64,000 bases of DNA from Pseudomonadota bacterium. GTDB lineage: Bacteria; Desulfobacterota; Desulfovibrionia; Desulfovibrionales; Desulfovibrionaceae. Both the position numbers and the translations under genes were made by a program. Positions 51,476 through 60,821 of the stretch are shown piece after piece; the stretch's first letter is position 1; the number at the start of each line of letters is the position of its first letter. A model generated the notes under the pieces. The model made no database searches and had not been told where the DNA came from. It worked only from the letters and a program-made list of their open reading frames with translations. The stretch is from assembly GCA_023390395.1 (NCBI GenBank), contig JAEWCY010000080.1:1-64000 (forward strand), written 5' to 3'.

Positions 51476-52736
51476 CGGTCCAGCATAAAAGAGGTCTTAC
51501 AACTCCCAGGATGGCGCGTGGGTACCCGCAGCGAGTTGGCGTCCCTTCCATGGGGTCAGTCACGGTGAAGATCAAGAGAGATTCCTCTTGAAAACAGTTA
51601 ATGCTGTAGGGTTCAAAGGAGAGGAGACAGATAGTTACGGAGTAGGCACCATCATTGAGAAAATTTCCAGGGATGTGGCAATGCACAGTGTGTTCGCCTC
51701 GGGCGAAAGGTTTGGGCGGATGATGCACTGTGAATGCCAAACCGCCGTCTCCACGGTAGAAATGCAGGGTCGGTACCATGGCACGATCGTCATCTTGCAT
51801 CATACGGAATTTGAAGGCGACGACAATTGGTTCCGTGATCTGGATGGCGTTGGTTTTTTCCCCATTGGAACGTGCCACCCAGGCTTCAAGAAGCTGCGCT
51901 AAGTCGTCACCAATGTATTGCTCGTCAGGACAAATGAAATGAGCTGGGTTTCCACTTTTACTTGTAAGGTAGTTGAGGATAGTGTCGCTTGGTGACCCGC
52001 GGAACGCAACAGCTCCGTTGCGGAGTAAGACGGCATCGGTACAAAGAGATCCGATCATGGCCAAGTTGTGGCTGACAAAGATTACCGTTCGACCACTTTT
52101 ACTTATTCCCCCCATGCGACCAAGGCATTTTTTTTGAAACTCCGTGTCGCCGACGGCCAGGACTTCGTCCACGAGCAGGATATCGGATTCGAGATGGGAG
52201 GCCACGGCAAATGCCAGCCGCACATACATTCCTGAAGAATAGCGCTTCACCGGGGTATCGAGAAAATTCTCCACGCCGGAGAACTCCACGATGGAATCAA
52301 ATTGCTTCAATATCTCCGGCCGGGACATGCCAAGTACTGTACCACTCATGAAGATGTTTTCGCGGCCGGTGAATTCCGGATGAAATCCGGTTCCCACTTC
52401 GAGCAGGCTGGCGACACGTCCCTGGATGGCTGCTCGACCTTCGGTGGGAGCCACGACCCTGGACAAAATTTTAAGCAGCGTCGATTTGCCTGCACCGTTA
52501 CGTCCTATCAGGCCAAGACAAGTTCCTTGCGCTACGGTGAAGGTGACGTTGCGCAACGCCCAGAATTCAGAACGCTCTCCTCCACTCGCCAAGGGCACGC
52601 CCGCACCCTTGGGGCATAGCCTCGATGCGAACAACTTTGCGGCCCCGAACATCGCAGCTTGCAGCGAATCAAACTTTTGAGAATGATCGATGATGTATCG
52701 CTTGCCTATGTTCTCAATGATAATGGCTTCACTCAT
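51462..52736 (-). CDS. wzt: Polysaccharide ABC exporter ATPase, Wzt
   Basis: A 424-residue ABC ATPase; ATG at 52736 (upstream open frame is less convincing). Walker A is GRNGAGKST (residues 78-86), signature RYSSGMYVRLAFAVAS, Walker B ILLVDE (186-191) and the switch histidine in FVSHNLAMIG. A C-terminal domain of about 150 residues (about 275-424, with VVAFKFRMMQDDDRAMVPTL) matches the Wzt carbohydrate-binding domain, which recognises the terminal modification of the O-chain. Terminal methyl or nonulosonate caps encoded nearby are natural ligands. A strong -35 box lies upstream. Confidence 0.92.
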   Translation of the reverse strand: MSEAIIIENIGKRYIIDHSQKFDSLQAAMFGAAKLFASRLCPKGAGVPLASGGERSEFWALRNVTFTVAQGTCLGLIGRNGAGKSTLLKILSRVVAPTEGRAAIQGRVASLLEVGTGFHPEFTGRENIFMSGTVLGMSRPEILKQFDSIVEFSGVENFLDTPVKRYSSGMYVRLAFAVASHLESDILLVDEVLAVGDTEFQKKCLGRMGGISKSGRTVIFVSHNLAMIGSLCTDAVLLRNGAVAFRGSPSDTILNYLTSKSGNPAHFICPDEQYIGDDLAQLLEAWVARSNGEKTNAIQITEPIVVAFKFRMMQDDDRAMVPTLHFYRGDGGLAFTVHHPPKPFARGEHTVHCHIPGNFLNDGAYSVTICLLSFEPYSINCFQEESLLIFTVTDPMEGTPTRCGYPRAILGVVRPLLCWTDERD

Positions 52737-52839
52737 CGTGCGTCCAGGAAAGTAGCCCAGTGGGCGATAAGGCCAAGGAATGGATTGAGGAAAATCCTCG
52801 CGAGCGACGACCTTTACCACAAGAATGATAAATGCCGTA

Positions 52840-52869
52840 ATTCTCTTAAAAAACAGGTAGTTTTGTCAA
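52840..52869 (-). promoter_or_regulatory. Candidate sigma-70 promoter upstream of wzt
   Basis: Reading on the minus strand, a perfect TTGACA (complement of 52864-52869) is followed after 18 bases by GAGAAT (complement of 52840-52845). It is within AT-rich DNA 104 bases before the wzt start. It would drive wzt and the nonulosonate operon that follows. Confidence 0.45.
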
Positions 52870-53005
52870 GCTCCGTCGTTCGCGGGAAACAACTTGGCAC
52901 GGCACAGGATTTTTATCAAGTTTACTGGTTCAGGCCTGTTGAATTCGCACGCAATCGTCTGTAGTCACGGAGTTCTGGCAATATCGGATGGGGAGTTTTG
53001 AGAAT

Positions 53006-54394
53006 CTATCCGTGTCTGAAGCCTCGAAAGGAAGCGTCGCGCTGCTTGTATAAAATATCAAGTTGGTGGGCACTGCTTATTTTAAGTCTTCGAATGTAAT
53101 TATCAAGGAGTATAGAGTTTGCTTTGTGCAAAGCATCGTAAAATTCATCGTCCGATAGCGTCGTGAAATTTACAGAAAGAAGGTCTGAATTTGTATGCTT
53201 GTTTTCATAGAAATCGGCACAATCCTTTATTTTGCCTGCATTAATGGCATCATAGTAAAGTTGTGATCCTGGATAAGGCGTAACAGGCCGGATCGTACGC
53301 AGCTGGGCTCCGTCGTCATACTTAAGAAGGAAATCGACGCCTTTTTGAAGAATTTCGCGAGATTCACCATGATTTCCGAAGATTATATTAAGTCCTGGAC
53401 TGATTCCAGCATTGAGCGTGGCCTGGATGCCTTGTTCAATCTGTCTCGTGGAGAGGTTCTTATTCATTGCTTTCAAAGTGTTGTCGTCAAAAGCCTCAAT
53501 CCCGTAATTGATGAATACGCAGCCGGCTCTTTTCATGGCTTTGAGAAGATCTTTTTTGGCATAATTCAGCCGGCCGTTACATTCCCACTTTATATTGACT
53601 TGTCTCCTGATAAAATCTTCACAGAGAAGAGTGGCTCGCTCCACTGAAGATATGAGGAGTTCGTCGAAGAAAGAGATATAAGTTATTCCGTAGTTTTTCT
53701 TTAATAATTCTATCTCTTCGATGATGGCTTCATTGCTTCGCGGGCGAAAGCCGCTATCCATGCGATAGCAAAAATTGCATTTGAATGTGCAACCACGACC
53801 GGAAAGGAGCGGCATGATAAAATCGCTTGATGTGCAATGCGGCATACGCAAAAGTCTGTAAACTTCAATAGGGAAAAGGTGATAGGCTGGAAATGGGAGA
53901 GCGTCGATGTCTTGAATAAGCGGACGGCGCCGATTTATTGTGACTTGAGAGCCGGTTCGGTATGCTATGCCAGAAACGGTGCTAAGGTCTCGTTTGGAAG
54001 ATATCGCGTCGATTATGTCGAGGATCGTTTCCTCTCCTTCGCCCATGCATACGATGTCTGCCTGGAGAAGGTTGAGAAAATAGGTGGGGTCAGGGGTTGG
54101 TCCGTGTCCGCCAATGATATATAGCGGTCTATTCCTGCTGTTGTTGATGATGGATGATATGGACTTTGCTTTTTTATATTGCCAATATCCGGCGATAAAC
54201 GAAAGGCCGACAATGTCAAACTCGTGTTCATTTAAATAGCTGACAAGATGTTCGTCGCTATAGTGGTGTATGTCTTGGTTGTAAATGGTGACTTCGTGAC
54301 CATGCTTTTCCAGGATCGCGCTAAGTGCAGCAATTCCTATCGGAAATTGGCTAATATATGATCCGTTGTCGTAAACTATAAAAAGGATATGCAT
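53006..54394 (-). CDS. B12-binding-domain radical SAM enzyme
   Basis: A 462-residue protein. An N-terminal cobalamin-binding Rossmann-type domain (about 1-165: ILFIVYDNGSYISQFPIGIA, VGLSFIAGYWQYKKAKSIS, IIGGHGPTPDPTYFLNLLQA, GEGEETILDIID) is followed by the radical SAM core with GCTFKCNFCYRMDSG. The cluster ligands are Cys202, Cys206 and Cys209. The core continues ISFFDELLIS and FINYGIEAFDDNTLKAMNKN. Such enzymes methylate unactivated carbons or do other radical chemistry. It is AT-rich and lies between wzt and wzm, so a role in glycan modification is inferred. Substrate unknown. Confidence 0.87.
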   Translation of the reverse strand: MHILFIVYDNGSYISQFPIGIAALSAILEKHGHEVTIYNQDIHHYSDEHLVSYLNEHEFDIVGLSFIAGYWQYKKAKSISSIINNSRNRPLYIIGGHGPTPDPTYFLNLLQADIVCMGEGEETILDIIDAISSKRDLSTVSGIAYRTGSQVTINRRRPLIQDIDALPFPAYHLFPIEVYRLLRMPHCTSSDFIMPLLSGRGCTFKCNFCYRMDSGFRPRSNEAIIEEIELLKKNYGITYISFFDELLISSVERATLLCEDFIRRQVNIKWECNGRLNYAKKDLLKAMKRAGCVFINYGIEAFDDNTLKAMNKNLSTRQIEQGIQATLNAGISPGLNIIFGNHGESREILQKGVDFLLKYDDGAQLRTIRPVTPYPGSQLYYDAINAGKIKDCADFYENKHTNSDLLSVNFTTLSDDEFYDALHKANSILLDNYIRRLKISSAHQLDILYKQRDASFRGFRHG

Positions 54395-54845
54395 GGTTTA
54401 TCTCCGCAGGAGAACGAGAACGTCTTGTCCCGAAGCAAACTTCGATTCCCGGTCGGTTCGCATGGCGTCTGCGTACAATGCGCAACCCGGTGAGGTCGAA
54501 AATTTATTCTAAATAATGTCAATTTGTTTCCCTGTCAATAAAGGGCTGGGTTGTCGAGAACGCCCTTCACTCATGCGTCTCGGTCGGATTTGCGCAGGCG
54601 ATGTTGGGAGCCCCAACGGGAGCCATGAAACGAGGCTGATTTTCGCAGGGGTTGCTGTCGACATGTCGCGGGAGGCGGTGAAGAGAGCGGCAGGCCAAGT
54701 CTTTGAACGCTCGGGGGCAACGAACCGCGACCGGGGGAGGCCCTGCCGCAGCTTGAAGGGCAATGGTAAACGACGTTCAGTCGAGGGGGCTGGAAGTCAA
54801 GAACTTTGGACAGTTGCATAAAGATGACTGCACCGCTGCAAGAAA
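54395..54845. other. 451-bp gap without an identified gene
   Basis: The first 140 bases are AT-rich and may hold the promoter of the radical SAM gene. Bases about 54560-54800 are GC-rich, unlike both flanks, and have open frames on both strands (54516-54821 plus, 54509-54763 minus) with no convincing protein character or ribosome site. This could be a remnant of a mobile element or of a deleted gene. I see nothing certain. Confidence 0.35.
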
Positions 54846-55736
54846 TTAAAGCACGTCCAGGATGTGGCGCTCGCGTTTCAGAAAAAAACGAACCCCCGCG
54901 ATAAGCAGCAGGCCGAAAAACACAATGGAATAGCTGAGATGGGCACCGGAGAACGATGAGCCGCCGCCGAGGATGCACCAACGGGCGAACTCGATTACGC
55001 CGACCATTGGGTTGAGGGCAATGATCCACTGGATGCTTTCCGGCCAAGACTGCGCCAAGTAGGCGACCGGGGAGAGCATCATCCAGAGGCTGAGCACGAA
55101 TGGGCATAGATAACCGAAGTCGCGGTATTTTGGTAGGATGGCGGCAAAAAAAAGGCCGACAGATAAACCGGCGATGATGCAAAGAAGGATGGCAAGCGGA
55201 AGCAATAACAAAACCCAGCCTGGCGTGTATCCGTAATAAAGCATCAAAGCAATCAAAATAGACATCGCCACACCAAAGTCCATGCACGCTTCGCCGATTG
55301 ATGATAAAGGTAACAACATTCGGGGAAAGTATACTTTAGTCAGAAGGGCAGCGTTGGCAAGTACAGAATTGGCGCTATTGTTGAAAATAGTGGCGAAGAG
55401 GTTCCATCCTAAGGTCCCGGAGTAAACAAGGAGGGCATAGGGTAAGCCAGGTTCACTGGGCAGTTTAGCAACTACGCCAAAAAGAAGAGTCAGTACGACC
55501 ATGTTCAAGAAAGGAGTGAGGAGTTTCCAGCCGATCCCCAGAATCGCCTGTTTGTATTTTCCGACAACATCCTTGTATATTATATAATACAAAAGATGTC
55601 TGTAGCGATAAATCTCTTTCAGAGAAAGGCCGGAGCCGGACGATGATATGATGACGAACTCTGGGGATTTGGTCGAGGTATCCTTGCTCAAAAGCAATCT
55701 CCATCTTTTGAAAAAGCCATGTTGTAGGACGATCAC
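54846..55736 (-). CDS. wzm: Polysaccharide ABC exporter permease, Wzm
   Basis: A 296-residue ABC-2 permease with about six membrane helices. The family signature is LKEIYRYRHLLYYIIYKDVV, GKYKQAILGIGWKLLTPFLN and FGYLCPFVLSLWMMLSPVAY, with a C-terminal LNPMVGVIEFARWCILG. The GTG at 55736 is the annotated start; a TTG further downstream (near 55687) with GGAGA upstream is an alternative that removes a non-homologous N-terminus. Together with Wzt it exports the finished, capped glycan across the inner membrane. AT-rich like the radical SAM gene. It is separated from wzt by about 2.1 kb. Confidence 0.9.
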   Translation of the reverse strand: MIVLQHGFFKRWRLLLSKDTSTKSPEFVIISSSGSGLSLKEIYRYRHLLYYIIYKDVVGKYKQAILGIGWKLLTPFLNMVVLTLLFGVVAKLPSEPGLPYALLVYSGTLGWNLFATIFNNSANSVLANAALLTKVYFPRMLLPLSSIGEACMDFGVAMSILIALMLYYGYTPGWVLLLLPLAILLCIIAGLSVGLFFAAILPKYRDFGYLCPFVLSLWMMLSPVAYLAQSWPESIQWIIALNPMVGVIEFARWCILGGGSSFSGAHLSYSIVFFGLLLIAGVRFFLKRERHILDVL

Positions 55737-55846
55737 TTTCTACCGCGAACGTTTCTATATGAATGATTGAGTGATATCCGTATCTAGGTGATTTTGCCTG
55801 ATCCTTGGAGCGCGATCTGCCTTTGTGCGAGGTCCTTCTTGCCCGT

Positions 55847-56623
55847 TCAAGTTCTAAGCGTCACCCCCCGGATCGCCTCCAGCTCCGCCTTGTCCGGGTA
55901 GGTGATGAGCACGGCCCGGCGGGGGCCGTGGAAGACGAACAGGGAGCCGGCGGCAGCCGCGGCGGCCTCGCCCTCGGTCAGGACGCGGCGCAGGTCCTCG
56001 TTGCTCCCGGCCCCACCCAGGGCGATGACCGGCACGTCCACGGCGCGGCTGACGGCGCGCGTGAGCTCGATGTCGTAGCCCTCCATGGTCCCGTCGCGGT
56101 CCACGCTTTGCACGATGAGCTCCCCGGCCCCGCGCGCGGCAATGTCCCGGGCGACTTGCGCCACGTCGCCGGAAAGCTTGCGCCCGGCGCAGCGGGAAAC
56201 CACCTCGCGTCTGCCCGTCCAGGACTTCTTCACGTCCAGGCAGACCACCACGCTCTGGCGGCCGAAGGCGTCGGCCAGGCGCGAGACGATGTCCGGCTGC
56301 TCCAGGGCGGCGGTGTTCAGGCAGATTTTCTCCGCGCCGGCGCTCAAAAGGTCCCGGGCCTCGGACACGCGCGTCACGCCGCCGCCCACGCCGAAGGGCA
56401 TGAGGCACTGGTCGGCCACCCGCTCGATGAGGTCCAGCGGCGGCGTGCGGCCCTCGGCCGTGGCCGTGATGTCGAGGATGAGCAGTTCGTCGACTTCCTT
56501 GTCGTCGAAGATGCGCACGGCGTTCATGGGGTCGCCCACGTAGACGTGCTTTTTGAAGCGCACGCCCTTGACCAGGCCCCGGCCGCGCAAAAGCAGCACC
56601 GGTATGACGCGCGGGACGAGCAT
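55847..56623 (-). CDS. HisF-like subunit of an acetamidino-sugar amidotransferase (HisF2)
   Basis: A 258-residue TIM-barrel protein close to HisF (ILDITATAEGRTPPLDLIER, GGGVTRVSEARDLLSAGAEK, GDVAQVARDIAARGAGELIV, ALGGAGSNEDLRRVL, FVFHGPRRAVLITYP). The catalytic Asp11 of HisF is replaced by Leu (PVLLLRGRGLVKG), so it cannot be the histidine cyclase. This change is shared with the HisF2/AglZ-type proteins in P. aeruginosa-like O-antigen clusters. There it channels ammonia from HisH2 to the WbpG synthetase. The neighbours are exactly HisH- and WbpG-type genes. Confidence 0.88.
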   Translation of the reverse strand: MLVPRVIPVLLLRGRGLVKGVRFKKHVYVGDPMNAVRIFDDKEVDELLILDITATAEGRTPPLDLIERVADQCLMPFGVGGGVTRVSEARDLLSAGAEKICLNTAALEQPDIVSRLADAFGRQSVVVCLDVKKSWTGRREVVSRCAGRKLSGDVAQVARDIAARGAGELIVQSVDRDGTMEGYDIELTRAVSRAVDVPVIALGGAGSNEDLRRVLTEGEAAAAAAGSLFVFHGPRRAVLITYPDKAELEAIRGVTLRT

Positions 56624-57243
56624 CAGTCCGCAAGCCTCGTGAAGTTTTCCAGCATGGCAAGTCCATGGTGGTGGCTTTTTTCCGGATGGAACTGCGTGCC
56701 GTAAATGTTGCCGCGCCGCACGGCGCTGGCGAAGGTCGGGCCGTAGGTGGTCTCGGCCGCGACCTGCTCGGGATCATCGCAAAAAACGGCGTAGGAATGG
56801 ACGAAGTAGTAGCGTTCACCCGGGGCGATGCCGGAAAAAAGCGGCGATCCCTCCCGGGCGGTCAGCGTGTTCCAGCCCACGTGGGGCACGCGCAGCTTCT
56901 CGCCGCCAGGCGAGGGGACGAGCTTTCGCGTGTCGCCGTCGATCCAGCCCAGTCCCGGCAGGCTGCCTTCCTCGCTCCCCCGGGTGAAGAGCTGCATGCC
57001 CAGGCAGATGCCGAGGATGGGGATCTTCCGCACGAGCACGGCCTCGTCGAGGGCCTCAACCAGGCCGGCGGCGCGCAGGTTCTCCATGGCCGCGTCGAAA
57101 GAGCCCACCCCGGGCAGCACCAGCTTGTCCGCGCCGAGGATGGCCGCCGGGTCGGCGGACACGGCCGCCTCCACCTTGAGGCGGGCGAACTTCATGGCCA
57201 CCGAGCGCAGGTTGCCCAGGCCATGGTCCACGACGACGATCAT
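56623..57243 (-). CDS. HisH-like glutaminase subunit (HisH2)
   Basis: A 206-residue class I glutamine amidotransferase: VVDHGLGNLRSVAMKFARLK, LPGVGSFDAAMENL, the nucleophile GICLGMQL (Cys80) and the catalytic His-Glu of TQFHPEKSHHHGL. It releases ammonia from glutamine for the HisF-like partner and WbpG. Start ATG overlaps the WbpG-type stop (ATGA); its own stop shares a base with the HisF2 start (TGATG). Three coupled genes imply a stoichiometric complex. Confidence 0.88.
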   Translation of the reverse strand: MIVVVDHGLGNLRSVAMKFARLKVEAAVSADPAAILGADKLVLPGVGSFDAAMENLRAAGLVEALDEAVLVRKIPILGICLGMQLFTRGSEEGSLPGLGWIDGDTRKLVPSPGGEKLRVPHVGWNTLTAREGSPLFSGIAPGERYYFVHSYAVFCDDPEQVAAETTYGPTFASAVRRGNIYGTQFHPEKSHHHGLAMLENFTRLAD

Positions 57244-58412
57244 CGGCCGGCGGCGTCCGCTTCCCCGTCCTGGGGGGCGTGGACGTACTTGTAGTAGAGC
57301 ACCGGGGGCACGACGCCCAGACGCGCGCCCAGGGCCAGGGGCCCGCGCAGGGCGCGCAGCAGCGGGAAATGGGTCGGGTAGTCGTGGAAGGTTTTCACCG
57401 GCGCGGCCATGATGGCCGCGAACTCCTCTTCGGACAGCTCGAGCTTGCGCCGGGTGTATTCCACGATGTCCGCGTTCTCCGGGTAGGGCGAGCCGGCCAG
57501 GATGGCCAGCGCCTCCTCCCGGGTGATCCTGCCCGAGCGGATGCGGGCCGCAAGCCCCAGCTTGCGCTTGTCGATGCCGAACTTGCGCGGCAAGAGGTAG
57601 GACTGGAAGAAGTGCGTGTACACCGACTCGTGGTGGTGGCCGCCGTAATCCTGCCAGCCGACCTCTTGCGCAATGACGGCGGCGGCGGATTTCTTGTCGT
57701 ATTCCATGAAGTTGAGAAACGGCAGCAGCTGGATGCGCCGGCCGAACATGTACCAGACCAGGGTCGGCAGGGACAGGTTGGGGATGCCCGTCCTGGCCGA
57801 GCCGGAAAATTGCTTGTGCACGGCGCGGATGTAGCGGCCGTCGAAATAGGTCCAGTCGCGGGGCACGATGCCCTCGGCCCGGAAGCTGTGGCCGCTTAGG
57901 ACGTAGCGCAGCCCGAGCTTGGCCGCGGTCTTGAGCAGCACGGCGCTTATCGCCATGTCCGTGGGGATCTCGGCGTCGGAGGTCGAGGCCCTGAGGAAGG
58001 AGATCTGGAGCCGGCGGAAGTCGTCCCAGTCCGCCACGTGGGTTTCGAGGGTCACGCCCAGGGTCCGGGTGGCGTTTTCGATGTTGTGGACCGCGATCTC
58101 GGAGTTCCAGCCGTTGTCGAAGTGCACGGCCAGGGGGCGAAGCCCCAGGCGCACGGCCTGGTACAGGGTGTAGGTGCTGTCCACGCCGCCGCTGACCCCG
58201 ACCACGCTGTCGTAGTCGCGGCCTTTGCCCGCGGCCTTGATGCGCGCAACCAGCGCGGCCAGGCGGGCGGCCCCTTCCTCGCCGAGCGGATACCTGCGCT
58301 CCATGGCGTCGTGGATCTTGCAGAACTGGCAGACGCCGTCCGCGTCGAAGACGATGCTCGGGATGGTGTCGTCGTAGACGCAACGCGAACAGACGCGGGG
58401 ACCTGAACCCAT
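57240..58412 (-). CDS. N-acetyl sugar amidotransferase (WbpG/PseA/LegA family)
   Basis: A 390-residue PP-loop enzyme. N-terminal zinc-type Cys pairs (VCSRCVYD, Cys8/Cys11; VCQFCKIHD, Cys28/Cys31) precede the ATP motif GVSGGVDSTYTLY (residues 72-84). Then LRPLAVHFDNGWNSEIAVHN, DAEIPTDMAISAVLLKTAAK, GHSFRAEGIVPRDWTYFDGR and YGGHHHESVYTHFFQSYLLP are family signatures. It activates an N-acetyl group with ATP and replaces the carbonyl oxygen by an imine to give an acetamidino sugar. The target could be the diacetamido uronic acid (ManNAc3NAmA) or the legionaminic acid. Confidence 0.92.
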   Translation of the reverse strand: MGSGPRVCSRCVYDDTIPSIVFDADGVCQFCKIHDAMERRYPLGEEGAARLAALVARIKAAGKGRDYDSVVGVSGGVDSTYTLYQAVRLGLRPLAVHFDNGWNSEIAVHNIENATRTLGVTLETHVADWDDFRRLQISFLRASTSDAEIPTDMAISAVLLKTAAKLGLRYVLSGHSFRAEGIVPRDWTYFDGRYIRAVHKQFSGSARTGIPNLSLPTLVWYMFGRRIQLLPFLNFMEYDKKSAAAVIAQEVGWQDYGGHHHESVYTHFFQSYLLPRKFGIDKRKLGLAARIRSGRITREEALAILAGSPYPENADIVEYTRRKLELSEEEFAAIMAAPVKTFHDYPTHFPLLRALRGPLALGARLGVVPPVLYYKYVHAPQDGEADAAGR

Positions 58413-58510
58413 GGGAAGACTCCGGAATGTCGAGGCGTGGCCGGGAAACGGCCCGGGCCAACTGGTAGCCCATTTGCCGGCCCGACTCAAGGCGGCCGGA
58501 CCGGGCCGGG

Positions 58511-59611
<1,101 letters not shown>

Positions 59612-59814
59612 GTCGCGGCGACCTCGCTTGCCCTGTACGGGACCTCGGCTCGCAACCTTTTGGCGAATGCGGGCCGGTTCGTCAACGCACGATGCGGCCA
59701 GAGCCGGGATTTGCCGGTTGTCTTCGCCGGGGCCTTGGGGCACTCTGGGACGGCGCCGAGCGCCGCCGGGCGAGCCGCCCGCGCGGCGGCCCGGCCGTCC
59801 GCAGGAGAAGCCGC

Positions 59815-60801
59815 ATGATTTGCATCACCGGGGCCGCCGGCTTCATCGGCTCCAACATCGCCGCCGCCCTCAACGAACGGGGCGAGCGCGGCCTCATCCT
59901 CTGCGACCGGCTGCGCGACGGCGGCAAATGGCACAACATCCGCCGCCGCCGCTTCGACGACCTCGTCGCCCCCGAGGACCTGCCCCGCTGGCTGGAAGGG
60001 GCCCGGGGAAAGCTGCGGGCCGTGATCCACATGGGGGCCATCTCCTCGACCACGGTCACCGACGGCGACGCGGTCATGCGCGAGAACTTCAAGTTCTCCC
60101 TCATGCTCCTCGACTGGTGCGCCGCGGCCGGCGTGCCGTTCGTCTACGCCTCCTCGGCCGCCACCTACGGCGACGGCTCCCAGGGCTTCGACGACGTGTT
60201 TTCCCTGGAAGCCCTGGACCGCCTGCTGCCGCTCAACCTCTACGGCTTCAGCAAGCACGCCTTCGACTGCCTGGTGTGCCGGCGCGTCTTTTCCGGCGCT
60301 CCGTTGCCGCCGCAATGGGCGGGGCTTAAATTCTTCAACGTCTTCGGCCCCAACGAGCTGCACAAGGGCTCCATGCAGAGCGTGCTGACCAAGGTCTGGC
60401 CGGACATGGCCGCCGGCCGGCCGGTGCGGCTTTTCCGCTCCCACGACCAGCGCTTCTCCGACGGCGGCCAGATGCGCGACTTCGTCTCCGTGCGCGACGC
60501 CGAGCGGGTGGTCCTGTGGCTGCTCGACAATCCGCACGTCCGGGGCTTGTTCAACGTCGGCACGGGCCGGGCCCGCAGCTTCAAGGACTTCATCGGCGCG
60601 GGCTTCGCCGCCGCCGGCCTGCCGGAATCCATAGAATACGTGGACATGCCCCTGGAGATTCGCGACAAATACCAGTATTTCACCCAGGCGGGCCTGGGGG
60701 GGCTGCGTTCCGTGGGCTACCCGTACGCCTTCACCCCCCTGGAGGAGGCCGTGGGCGACTACGTGCGCGACCACCTCGCCAGGGACTGCCCGTACCGCTG
60801 A
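59815..60801 (+). CDS. hldD: ADP-L-glycero-D-manno-heptose 6-epimerase (HldD)
   Basis: A 328-residue extended SDR; start ATG at 59815 with AGGAG upstream. Motifs are MICITGAAGFIGSNIAAALN, HMGAISSTTVTDGDAVMREN, YASSAATYGDGSQGFDD and the catalytic YGFSK, then LKFFNVFGPNELHKGSMQSV, which is specific to HldD/RfaD. It inverts C6 of ADP-D-glycero-D-manno-heptose for LPS inner core synthesis. It precedes hldE by 20 bases, so the two form one heptose operon. Clear evidence for an LPS-bearing outer membrane. Confidence 0.93.
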   Translation: MICITGAAGFIGSNIAAALNERGERGLILCDRLRDGGKWHNIRRRRFDDLVAPEDLPRWLEGARGKLRAVIHMGAISSTTVTDGDAVMRENFKFSLMLLDWCAAAGVPFVYASSAATYGDGSQGFDDVFSLEALDRLLPLNLYGFSKHAFDCLVCRRVFSGAPLPPQWAGLKFFNVFGPNELHKGSMQSVLTKVWPDMAAGRPVRLFRSHDQRFSDGGQMRDFVSVRDAERVVLWLLDNPHVRGLFNVGTGRARSFKDFIGAGFAAAGLPESIEYVDMPLEIRDKYQYFTQAGLGGLRSVGYPYAFTPLEEAVGDYVRDHLARDCPYR

Positions 60802-60821
60802 CCTGCAGAGGGGATACGGCC

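Noticed and set aside
54516..54821. 101-codon plus-strand frame in the gap before wzm
   Set aside because: Starts near AT-rich DNA but has no ribosome site, no recognisable domain and an equally long frame on the other strand.
55847..57243. hisF and hisH of histidine biosynthesis
   Set aside because: HisF-like lacks Asp11, no other his genes are near, and both are coupled to the WbpG-type amidotransferase gene.
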